Notes: generated by a model not told the origin, from the sequence alone. A stretch of DNA of 5,398 bases from an uncultured Ruminococcus sp. (GCA_902464115.1 CABQIF010000133.1:1-5398); one strand, 5' to 3'. Shown: positions 1 through 5,398, numbered from the stretch's first letter. Program-made: numbers and translations.

Positions 1-18
1 AAAAAAGAATCCGAAACC

Positions 19-44
19 AACCAAATGAAAGCAAAAATTTGGTT
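19..44 (+). repeat. Small AT-rich hairpin upstream of cdaA
   Basis: AACCAAAT (19-26) and ATTTGGTT (37-44) are perfect 8-base inverted repeats around a 10-base loop. No T-run follows, so it is not a convincing terminator. It could be a leader hairpin or an operator, or chance in AT-rich DNA. The rest of 1-128 shows a GGAGAAGGG run at 87-95 and no gene that I can support; any upstream gene or main promoter is probably outside the window. Confidence 0.35.
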
Positions 45-128
45 ATAGTTGGCGGAAATTGGAGAATTTTGCAAGGCTTGCAGAATGGAGAAGGGTGTGA
101 CAACAAACCAGTGAGATGGACAGAGTTG

Positions 129-1013
129 ATGACGTGGTGTCGGGATGCAATCAACAGTTTGTTCAGTATCCTGAAAACCACAGAATTGGTGGATGTATTT
201 GATATTTTAGTGCTTTCCTATTTGGTCTACTGGGTGATTAAATTGGTACGGGAAACCCGTGCCGGACAGTTGATGAAAGGCATCGTACTATTATTTATTG
301 CATACATCATTGCAAAGTTTTTACAGATGAAAGTCGTTTCCTACCTGATGGAGCAGGCATTCAGTATTGGCTTGATTGCCCTGATGATTATGTTTCAGCC
401 GGAATTGCGGCGAGCATTGGAAAAGGTGGGGAATAGTAAGTGGGGGCTGTCCTTGGGACTCTCTACGCCCACAGGAGATGCAGCCGTCTGGGGGACGGCA
501 ATTGAAGCCATTTGTGATGCCTGCGTGGAACTGTCTGCAACTTCCACCGGTGCATTGATCGTTGTCGAGCGGCAGACACGTCTGGGCGAACAGATCGACA
601 ACGGAACGATTTTGAATGCAACACCCAGCAAAGAATTATTCGGGAATATTTTTTATCCGAAAACACCGCTGCATGACGGGGCAGTCATTATGCGAGATGG
701 CATGATTTTAGCAGCTGCCTGCTTCCTGCCGAAGCCGCAGAAAGAAGAACTTGTGAATAAGAAGTTGGGTTCTCGCCATCGGGCAGCCATCGGCATGAGT
801 GAAAATTCAGATGCGATTGTCATCGTGGTATCGGAGGAAACCGGTTCGATTTCCGTTGCAGAAAACGGGCTGCTGAAAAGCGGATTTACACGGGAACAGC
901 TGAAACAATTGCTGACAGACCGCCTGATTCAGACGGACACCGATTCTGCAATTCGGAAAGCTGCTCGGAAAATTCCGTTTATTAAATCGAAAAAGGAGAA
1001 GGAGCAGCCATGA
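129..1013 (+). CDS. cdaA: Diadenylate cyclase CdaA (membrane c-di-AMP synthase)
   Basis: CdaA condenses two ATP into cyclic di-AMP, the second messenger that in Firmicutes controls potassium and osmolyte transport and cell-wall balance. Counting from the ATG at 129 (294 aa), three hydrophobic segments lie at about residues 22-40, 48-65 and 76-89, followed by FQPELRRALE, typical of the linker into the DAC domain. The catalytic DAC domain shows GALIVVER (about 141-148), LHDGAVIM with the DGA motif at 183-185, GSRHRAA with RHR at 216-218, and SEETG at 235-239; no key motif is missing. Start choice: the frame is open back to a TTG at 39, and a GTG at 111 sits 15 bases after GGAGAAGGG. I prefer ATG 129 because it gives an N-terminus of usual length before the first membrane segment, although its own Shine-Dalgarno (GATGGA, 115-120) is weak. 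The stop overlaps the cdaR start (ATGA, 1010-1013), so the two are translationally coupled. Identity is secure; the exact start is not. Confidence 0.93.
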   Translation: MTWCRDAINSLFSILKTTELVDVFDILVLSYLVYWVIKLVRETRAGQLMKGIVLLFIAYIIAKFLQMKVVSYLMEQAFSIGLIALMIMFQPELRRALEKVGNSKWGLSLGLSTPTGDAAVWGTAIEAICDACVELSATSTGALIVVERQTRLGEQIDNGTILNATPSKELFGNIFYPKTPLHDGAVIMRDGMILAAACFLPKPQKEELVNKKLGSRHRAAIGMSENSDAIVIVVSEETGSISVAENGLLKSGFTREQLKQLLTDRLIQTDTDSAIRKAARKIPFIKSKKEKEQP

Positions 1014-2401
1014 AGACAGCAAAGAATCCAGAAAAAAAACGGTTTCGCTTATTTTCCTATTTGTTCAATACCCGTATGGGAACGATGATTTTTTCAATCA
1101 TCACGGCAATTTTTCTTTGGTTTGCGATTTCCATTAACTTGTATCCCACCACACCCCGTACCATCTCCCACATTCCCTTGACGGTGGATATTACGGGAAC
1201 AGCGGCGGAACTCAATGGATACAGTGTCATTGATTACAGCGTGAAAGAAGTTACTGTGCAGATTGAGGGCAACCGTTCGCAAGTCGGAAACTTAGATGCA
1301 AATGATATGATTGCAACGCCAGTCGTGGAAAATGTTACCTCTTCGGGCGTGAAGACGCTGGATATCAGCGTTTCCAGCAAAGACGGCACACAATTCACCG
1401 TGAAATCTATTTCACCGAAATCCGTCAATGTGCGGTTTGATAAGATGGTCACGAAAAAGTATCCGATTCAAGGCGACATCGGAAAAATCACCAGTTCCAA
1501 TACCTGTGTGATTAACACGGAAGATGTCAAGGTTACACCAAATGAAGTGGAAGTGACAGGGCCGGAAACCATTATGAATCGAATCAGCTATGCAGCAGCG
1601 GTGATTCCGAAAGAACGGGAACTTTCCGCAACGACCATTTTGACGACCGACCAGCTGGAATTTCGGGATGAAAACGATACCCCAGTAGAGAGCACGTATT
1701 TGGAGTACACGCTTTCCAATTATGCGGTAGAAATTCCAGTGCAGTATACGCAGACACTGGATATTACGTACCAGCTGCGAAATGTGCCGACCAACTTTGA
1801 TGAAGCATACCTGCGGAGTTTGCTGAAACAGTCGGAAGACCATATTACGCTGGCAACTTCTGATGCCAATTTGGATGCAGAAACAGCGTTCAGCATTGGA
1901 CAGATCTCACTTTCTGATATTGGAATTGGCTATTCTAAGGACTTCCCGTTGGAGATTCCGGAGAACTACGAAAATCTCTCAGGTGTTACTTCCGTAAATC
2001 TGGCATTGGATGCTTCGAATTTGGTAGAAAAAGAATTTGTTGTGACAGACATCAGCATTATGAACGCACCAACCACATATAATATGACCGTAGACACCAG
2101 TCAGCTCACTGTAAAAATGATTGGACCTAAGAACCAGATTGAACATCTGTCTGCTGCGGATTTGACGGTAACTGTCAATCTGCTGGGTGCACCGCAGATG
2201 GAAGGTGAATCGGTTTCGTTCAGTTATACACCGACCATTTCTTGTGAAAAATGGGATCGGGTCTGGGCAGTCGGGGACTACACCAACAAAGTCTATATGA
2301 AAGGCGTGAAGGTCGATACGCCCGTTGCCGTAACAACGGTTACAACACCGGAGCGTGTGACTGTTCACACAACGGAAACAACTACAACGACCAAAAAATG
2401 A
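1010..2401 (+). CDS. cdaR: CdaR, YbbR-domain regulator of diadenylate cyclase
   Basis: CdaR is the membrane-anchored partner that modulates CdaA activity. The 463-residue protein has a basic N-terminus (KNPEKKRFR), one transmembrane segment at about residues 24-43 (IFSIITAIFLWFAIS), and an extracytoplasmic region that I divide into four YbbR-like beta repeats at roughly 52-147, 148-245, 246-340 and 341-434. Repeat hallmarks include VEVTGPETIMNRI (180-192) and the matching LTVKMIGPKNQIEHL (366-380). Length and architecture fit the Bacillus-type protein. The C-terminus (about 435-463) is an unusual Thr-rich tail ending ETTTTTKK, like the linkers of ruminococcal extracellular proteins. A strong GGAGAAGGAG (995-1004) ends 5 bases before the ATG, inside the end of cdaA. 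No glmM follows; a hairpin begins just after the stop. Assignment rests on the cdaA neighbour and the YbbR pattern and is firm; repeat borders are approximate. Confidence 0.93.
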   Translation: MKTAKNPEKKRFRLFSYLFNTRMGTMIFSIITAIFLWFAISINLYPTTPRTISHIPLTVDITGTAAELNGYSVIDYSVKEVTVQIEGNRSQVGNLDANDMIATPVVENVTSSGVKTLDISVSSKDGTQFTVKSISPKSVNVRFDKMVTKKYPIQGDIGKITSSNTCVINTEDVKVTPNEVEVTGPETIMNRISYAAAVIPKERELSATTILTTDQLEFRDENDTPVESTYLEYTLSNYAVEIPVQYTQTLDITYQLRNVPTNFDEAYLRSLLKQSEDHITLATSDANLDAETAFSIGQISLSDIGIGYSKDFPLEIPENYENLSGVTSVNLALDASNLVEKEFVVTDISIMNAPTTYNMTVDTSQLTVKMIGPKNQIEHLSAADLTVTVNLLGAPQMEGESVSFSYTPTISCEKWDRVWAVGDYTNKVYMKGVKVDTPVAVTTVTTPERVTVHTTETTTTTKK

Positions 2402-2402
2402 A

Positions 2403-2436
2403 ACAAAACCGGACAGCGATTGTTGTCCGGTTTTGT
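2403..2436 (+). terminator. Hairpin terminator after cdaR
   Basis: A perfect 13-bp stem, ACAAAACCGGACA (2403-2415) with TGTCCGGTTTTGT (2424-2436), has an 8-base loop and starts 2 bases after the cdaR stop. The T-run (TTTTGT) lies at the base of the 3' arm rather than beyond it. On the opposite strand the hairpin is followed by a T-rich stretch (complement of 2394-2408), so it could work in both directions, though no convergent gene is visible. It very probably ends the cdaA-cdaR transcript. Confidence 0.85.
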
Positions 2437-2494
2437 GAATTCTGTATTTGAAATTGCATCTGTTTTTCTACATCTTTCAATAATTCGTCTGGAA

Positions 2495-2513
2495 TTTGTG
2501 TAAATTGCACAAA
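2495..2513. promoter_or_regulatory. Near-perfect 19-bp palindrome, candidate operator
   Basis: TTTGTGTAAATTGCACAAA reads TTTGTG-x-AA-A-TT-x-CACAAA; only the T/G pair at the sixth positions of the core departs from symmetry. It lies about 85 bases upstream of the -10 box of the dockerin gene, in DNA with no coding sequence. The shape fits a dimeric repressor or activator site. The regulator is unknown, and chance in AT-rich DNA cannot be excluded. Confidence 0.4.
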
Positions 2514-2535
2514 AATAGGGACTAGAATTTCTACA

Positions 2536-2557
2536 GCGAAAATGCCCATTTCTTCGC
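2536..2557. repeat. Imperfect inverted repeat in the intergenic region
   Basis: GCGAA (2536-2540) pairs with TTCGC (2553-2557), and AAT (2541-2543) pairs with ATT (2548-2550) inside it, with a 2-base bulge and a GCCC loop. It is not followed by a clear T-run on the + strand (GTTAATAAAA follows). It could be a protein-binding site or part of an untranslated RNA; no function can be assigned. Confidence 0.35.
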
Positions 2558-2563
2558 AATGTT

Positions 2564-2586
2564 AATAAAAAATCTACAATTTTATT
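2564..2586. repeat. AT-rich inverted repeat overlapping the -35 region
   Basis: AATAAAA (2564-2570) and TTTTATT (2580-2586) are perfect 7-base inverted repeats separated by 9 bases. The right arm falls where the -35 element of the promoter at 2596-2604 would be expected. It could be an A/T-rich upstream promoter element or an operator that blocks polymerase. Confidence 0.35.
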
Positions 2587-2595
2587 GAAACATCG

Positions 2596-2604
2596 TGGTA
2601 TAAT
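2596..2604 (+). promoter_or_regulatory. Extended -10 promoter of the dockerin gene
   Basis: TGGTATAAT is a full-consensus -10 box (2599-2604) with the TGn extension of Gram-positive sigma-A promoters. No good -35 lies 16-18 bases upstream (ACAATT at 2576-2581 for a 17-base spacer); TTGAAA at 2585-2590 is far too close to serve. Expected transcript start is near 2611, giving a leader of about 83 bases. The surrounding inverted repeats suggest control at this point. Confidence 0.7.
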
Positions 2605-2622
2605 AAGAACAATCCGAAATGA

Positions 2623-2651
2623 AACGTTTATAACATAGGCATAAACCCGTT
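2623..2651 (+). repeat. Hairpin in the 5' leader of the dockerin mRNA
   Basis: GTTTAT (2626-2631) pairs with ATAAAC (2641-2646), and AAC (2623-2625) with GTT (2649-2651) across a 2-base CC bulge; the loop is nine bases. It would lie about 12 bases from the predicted 5' end of the transcript, a place where a stem can protect mRNA from decay. Whether it regulates anything is unknown. Confidence 0.35.
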
Positions 2652-2673
2652 ATGATTCAGATTTAAAGAGTAG

Positions 2674-2681
2674 AGAAAGGA
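2674..2681 (+). promoter_or_regulatory. Ribosome binding site of the dockerin gene, long spacer
   Basis: AGAAAGGA ends 12 bases before the ATG at 2694, longer than the usual 5-9. A nearer ATG at 2681-2683 touches the site, leaving no spacer, and is in another frame that gives an unrelated short ORF without a signal peptide. The signal peptide encoded from 2694 decides for that start. Confidence 0.6.
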
Positions 2682-2693
2682 TGGTATTGTATT

Positions 2694-5255
2694 ATGGTAC
2701 ATACTACATGGAAAAGACGTGCATTCGCTGCTGTGATGAGTGCAGCAATGCTGGGAACTTCAATGGCTGCAACCCCGATCGTTTGGGCTGCTGGAAACGA
2801 AATCTCGGTAAACAAAACACTGGAAGTTGCAATTGCAAATCCGAAAGATCCAGATACGCCGACGAACAAGGATGCTTGCACCTATACCGGTCTGATGTCC
2901 GATATTTTCGGATCTGGTGAAAACCACACAACATTTACCACGTTGCAGTTCAACTTCAAGGCTGAAGAAGAAGTTACAAACTTCTCTTATTATTTTGGCA
3001 TTAACTTGGATGCTGCACCGTGGTGGACAGGACTGAGCAAGGAATGCACCCCGTATGCATCGGAATTCTCCGTTGTTGTAAACGTCAAGGATTTGGATTT
3101 GAAGGGACAGAACATTGGCTACTGCATTGATGAAAAGTACCATTCTGACCGTCATCTCGAATTCCAGAACGCTTATGCGGCAAACGGTGAAACAAAGATT
3201 CCGGTTACCTTGACCTCCATTACGGTAAACGGCACTTCTGACACCAGCAACGGCACAAAGCCGATTGACCCGAGTAATCCGGATAATCCAGGCGGTGAGG
3301 ACAAGGAAGCACAGTTCCCGAACACTGGTGAAGGCGGCTTCTACAGCAGTAAGAATGAACAGAGTGGTGACTATTCGTTCGTAGATAATAAGGATGGCAC
3401 AGCAACTGTAAAATCTACCATCACCAAGAAACTGAATGCAGACGACCTGAAGAAGCTCGCACAGGCTCAGTACGGCACAGATACGATCACTTTGACACCA
3501 AGCCCGAAGGGTGAAGATTACAGCGAAGATGGTTATTCTGAAAAGTACGGCGATGAAAACTCCGAAGCAACCATCCGGAAGAACGGCGACCCGCTGAACA
3601 GCCATAAGTTCTCCTATGATGATTTCGGAATTGGTTCTGGCGATGAAACCACAAAGATCACACCAGAAGCTTTGACCGTTGTGATGCGTGCAAAGGATAA
3701 GCAGAATGTTACTCGTATCATGTACGGCGGCGGCTTGAATGTAAATGCTGGTACTCCGGCAGATACCGAAAAGGCAAAGGCAAAGATTGGTAGAGATGAA
3801 GCTGGCAATGTAACCGATGATTCCCTGGCAGGCTTTAAGAAAGATGGAAATGCTGGTTACTGGTATAATGATATTGGTGCAGATACCTATGATGATGTTG
3901 CAAAGAACCTCGAAAATGTTGGTTATAAGGTTGGTTCTCCAGATACAGAAAATGGTCTGGTACAGATTCAGAATGGTAAGGATCTGAAGGAACAGAGCTT
4001 CGGTGATTATGTACAGGTAACTTGGGACGTTCCGGAAGATGTAAAACAGTATGCAGATGCTGCTTCCGGCAAGACCATTTCGTTCCAGCTGTGGTATGGT
4101 GAAATCGAAGCAGAAGAATACACACCGTTGGATTCTCTGGATGTTGACAGTGCAATGCTGACTTATACTGAAGAAATGACCTTCCCGTATAAGAGCCAGA
4201 CCAAGGAACTCACCATCAACAAGGAATTAAAGACCGGTGCAGATCCGCTGGAAATCCTGTATTCTGACCTCGGCATGACCTATGAAACTACTGCCGATGT
4301 TTATGCAATTGAATTCACACTGGACAGCAAGGTTGACGCAAGACAGCTTGTATTGGGCAGCGGTACAACAGTTGTTGATAAGGCAAGCGATTATTGGTAT
4401 CAGAGCGGTTCGATCGCACTGGTAAAATCCGATGACAAGAACCATGAATACACTTATATGTGGATTATGCCGACCGACGTTGCAAATGTAACCCTCGGCG
4501 AAGATGGCACGATTATGTCCCTCTTGAACAAGGTTAGCACCGAAAAGGAAGGCGACCACCTCTCCATTGCTCTGTACTATGCAGATAACAACGAGGGCAA
4601 GGAAGTGACTTCTGTCAACCTCAAGAGCATTTCTGCTTACTATGATGTTGACAACAGAAAGAACACTGCCAAGGAAGACTTGTTTGAAAAGGAATTGAGC
4701 GTTAGCCCGAAGAACATCATGATGAAGGTTGGCGAAACCAAGAAGATTTCGACAAATGTAGAGGATTGCACCTTTACTTCTGAAGATCCGACCATTGCAA
4801 CCGTTGACAAGAACGGTAATGTTACTGGCGTTGGTGCAGGAACTGTTGTCATCAATGTTGAAACACCAAAGGGTCAGAAGGAAACGGTAACGGTAACAGT
4901 TAACGCTGAAACCACAGTGACTACCACAACAACTGCAACCACTACTACAACGACCACCACCACAACAACCACTACTACAGCAAAGGCTACCACGACAACC
5001 ACAACAACTACAACAACCAAGGAACCGTTTGATCCGTTCTATGGTGATGTAAACCTTGATGGTATCGTAGACCTGCGTGACTGCATTATGCTGAACAAGT
5101 ATTTGGCAGGTATGATCACGTTGTCAGAAAATGCGTTGATCAATGCAGACGTAGCACCGGAATTTGGCAATGTAACTGATGAAGATACAGATATGTTGAT
5201 GCAGTTCTTGCTCTTGATTGTTGATGACTTGGGTCCGAATGCTGTAACAGAATAA
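2694..5255 (+). CDS. Secreted multimodular dockerin protein (Big_2, Thr linker), no catalytic domain recognised
   Basis: This 853-aa protein is built for export and attachment to a cellulosome-type scaffoldin. Residues 1-32 are a signal peptide (KRR, then a hydrophobic stretch, likely cut after VWA). Three beta-rich modules follow at about 36-181, 225-493 and 503-651; the first two are joined by a Pro/Asp/Asn/Gly-rich linker (about 182-206). They share marks: an aromatic pair (APWW 108-111, GYWY 388-391, DYWY 566-569), a strand such as VTWDVPEDV (442-450) or MWIMPTDV (589-596), and a closing strand. Residues about 664-738 form a Big_2 Ig-like domain (SEDPTIATVDKNGNVTGVGAGT). A Thr tract (740-775) leads to the dockerin (about 780-847), whose first loop DVNLDGIVDLRD has the calcium ligands D785, N787, D789 and D796; the second loop is atypical. 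I see no glycoside hydrolase, esterase or lyase signature. A role as carbohydrate-binding or structural subunit is inference. Lys is mostly AAG here, against mixed AAA/AAG in cdaA, suggesting high expression. Confidence 0.9.
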   Translation: MVHTTWKRRAFAAVMSAAMLGTSMAATPIVWAAGNEISVNKTLEVAIANPKDPDTPTNKDACTYTGLMSDIFGSGENHTTFTTLQFNFKAEEEVTNFSYYFGINLDAAPWWTGLSKECTPYASEFSVVVNVKDLDLKGQNIGYCIDEKYHSDRHLEFQNAYAANGETKIPVTLTSITVNGTSDTSNGTKPIDPSNPDNPGGEDKEAQFPNTGEGGFYSSKNEQSGDYSFVDNKDGTATVKSTITKKLNADDLKKLAQAQYGTDTITLTPSPKGEDYSEDGYSEKYGDENSEATIRKNGDPLNSHKFSYDDFGIGSGDETTKITPEALTVVMRAKDKQNVTRIMYGGGLNVNAGTPADTEKAKAKIGRDEAGNVTDDSLAGFKKDGNAGYWYNDIGADTYDDVAKNLENVGYKVGSPDTENGLVQIQNGKDLKEQSFGDYVQVTWDVPEDVKQYADAASGKTISFQLWYGEIEAEEYTPLDSLDVDSAMLTYTEEMTFPYKSQTKELTINKELKTGADPLEILYSDLGMTYETTADVYAIEFTLDSKVDARQLVLGSGTTVVDKASDYWYQSGSIALVKSDDKNHEYTYMWIMPTDVANVTLGEDGTIMSLLNKVSTEKEGDHLSIALYYADNNEGKEVTSVNLKSISAYYDVDNRKNTAKEDLFEKELSVSPKNIMMKVGETKKISTNVEDCTFTSEDPTIATVDKNGNVTGVGAGTVVINVETPKGQKETVTVTVNAETTVTTTTTATTTTTTTTTTTTTTAKATTTTTTTTTTKEPFDPFYGDVNLDGIVDLRDCIMLNKYLAGMITLSENALINADVAPEFGNVTDEDTDMLMQFLLLIVDDLGPNAVTE
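4911..5018 (+). repeat. Thr-codon tract encoding the linker before the dockerin
   Basis: Thirty-one of 36 codons (residues 740-775) are Thr, broken by V742, A748 and A763-K764-A765. The codons are mixed (12 ACA, 10 ACC, 7 ACT, 2 ACG by my count), so the DNA is a degenerate ACN repeat and not a clean microsatellite. Such linkers in cellulosomal proteins give a flexible, often O-glycosylated spacer; glycosylation here is inferred from the family only. Confidence 0.9.
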
Positions 5256-5307
5256 ACAGCAGTTTCTTCCCTGTAAAAAGGAAATAAAACAGCAAATATA
5301 AAAACTG

Positions 5308-5381
5308 AAATGCTCCCCTTTTGTTAGACAAGTGGTATCATATAAATATACCGAAATTGAAACTAACGAAAGGGGGCATTT
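5308..5381 (+). repeat. Subterminal inverted repeat enclosing the IS promoter and Shine-Dalgarno
   Basis: The left arm (5308-5327) AAATGCTCCCCTTTTGTTAG and the right arm (5363-5381) CTAACGAAAGGGGGCATTT are inverted repeats with only one extra base and one G-T wobble pair over about 19 positions, around a 35-base loop. The right arm contains the AAAGGGGG Shine-Dalgarno of the following ORF. In RNA begun upstream of 5308 the arms would pair and hide that site. Inside the loop, GGTAT (5334-5338) and ATACC (5348-5352) form a smaller palindrome over the -10 box. Confidence 0.8.
5333..5341 (+). promoter_or_regulatory. Candidate internal IS promoter (extended -10)
   Basis: TGGTATCAT matches an extended -10 (TGnTATAAT) at five of six -10 positions. 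No -35 is present at the right distance (CTCCCC at 5313-5318). TATAAA at 5341-5346 with TTTTGT at 5319-5324 is an alternative. Either would start RNA near 5348-5353, downstream of the left hairpin arm, leaving the ribosome binding site free. Confidence 0.4.
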
Positions 5382-5383
5382 TT

Positions 5384-5398
5384 ATGCCTAAAGGACAG
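5384..5398 (+). CDS. Start of the first IS ORF (probable orfA, five codons in window)
   Basis: ATG at 5384 follows AAAGGGGG (5369-5376) by seven bases and reads MPKGQ to the window edge without a stop. Position just inside an IS-like terminus suggests the helix-turn-helix protein orfA of an IS3-family element, but five residues cannot show this. It is partial at its 3' end because of the window, not because of a lesion. Confidence 0.5.

Larger units (their letters stand above)
5311..5398 (+). mobile_element. Left end of a probable IS3-family insertion sequence (cut by window end)
   Basis: The sequence TGCTCCCCTTTTGTTAGACA (5311-5330) begins with TG and carries the TTTTGTTAGACA core that I recognise from termini of IS3-family (IS150-like) elements. 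It is followed within 55 bases by a strong ribosome binding site and the start of an ORF, as expected for orfA. The boundary is set at the TG; the flanking AAA or GAAA (5307-5310) would be the target duplication to look for at the other end. The element lies 55 bases after the stop of the dockerin gene. Family assignment comes from the terminus only, since the transposase is outside the window. Confidence 0.6.

Noticed and set aside
44..49. TATAGT as a -10 box for cdaA
   Set aside because: One mismatch from TATAAT, but there is no acceptable -35 at 16-18 bases and the region is AT-rich enough to give such a match by chance.
39..128. Longer cdaA reading frame from TTG 39 or GTG 111
   Set aside because: TTG 39 lies inside the 3' arm of a small hairpin with no ribosome binding site, and the added residues do not look like a CdaA N-terminus. 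GTG 111 is 15 bases from GGAGAAGGG, too far for comfort; it remains the best alternative to ATG 129.
2496..2512. Rex-type redox operator (TTGTG...CACAA)
   Set aside because: Rex sites have eight bases between TTGTG and CACAA and this one has seven, so the half-sites are out of register; kept only as an unassigned palindrome.
2437..2693. c-di-AMP (ydaO-type) riboswitch in the intergenic region
   Set aside because: The neighbour cdaA made it tempting, but the conserved core motifs and multi-stem layout of that class are not visible, and the leader from the predicted start is only about 83 bases.
2681..2920. Short ORF starting at ATG 2681 in another frame
   Set aside because: The Shine-Dalgarno touches the start codon, and the ORF overlaps the signal-peptide-coding frame with an unpatterned Cys-rich product.
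3315..3329. FPNTG as a sortase signal in the dockerin protein
   Set aside because: It is internal (residues 208-212), with no hydrophobic segment and basic tail after it; the C-terminus is a dockerin.
2760..3605. Long open frame on the minus strand inside the dockerin gene (281 aa)
   Set aside because: It is the complement of a well-supported gene with signal peptide and recognisable domains; its translation has no domain-like pattern.
1..5398. CRISPR array, tRNA or rRNA genes
   Set aside because: No regularly spaced direct repeats, cloverleaf-like segments or rRNA motifs were seen; the only dense repeat is the Thr-codon tract.

Overview
The window looks like chromosomal DNA of a fibre-degrading Ruminococcus-type member of the Oscillospiraceae/Ruminococcaceae. 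The evidence is a secreted multimodular protein ending in a Thr-rich linker and a type-I-like dockerin, the moderate GC content, and the Gram-positive cdaA-cdaR pair. Species cannot be fixed from the sequence alone.

Layout, all on the + strand: (1) 1-128, leader DNA before cdaA with a small hairpin. (2) cdaA, membrane diadenylate cyclase, overlapping by ATGA with (3) cdaR, its YbbR-repeat regulator; the two are translationally coupled. The glmM gene that often follows cdaR in Firmicutes is not there. A 13-bp perfect hairpin closes the unit at 2403-2436. (4) 2437-2693, an intergenic region rich in short inverted repeats, with a consensus extended -10 promoter (TGGTATAAT) and a roughly 83-nt leader. 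(5) 2694-5255, a large secreted dockerin protein: signal peptide, three apparently related but divergent beta-rich modules with no recognisable catalytic domain, a Big_2 Ig-like domain, a 36-residue Thr tract and a dockerin whose second calcium loop is non-canonical. (6) 5308-5398, what I read as the left end of an IS3-family insertion sequence, running off the window five codons into its first ORF.

The c-di-AMP genes and the dockerin gene are probably separate transcription units, since a terminator and a promoter lie between them. CdaA would make c-di-AMP at the membrane with CdaR modulating it from the outer face. The dockerin protein would be exported, folded in part by calcium, and docked onto a cohesin-bearing scaffoldin, where its modules may bind polysaccharide or other proteins.

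Most worth a second look: the three-fold module repeat in the dockerin protein; the near-copy of the IS terminal sequence that overlaps the Shine-Dalgarno of the IS ORF and could shut off translation of read-through transcripts; the altered dockerin loop; and the Thr-rich tail on CdaR.
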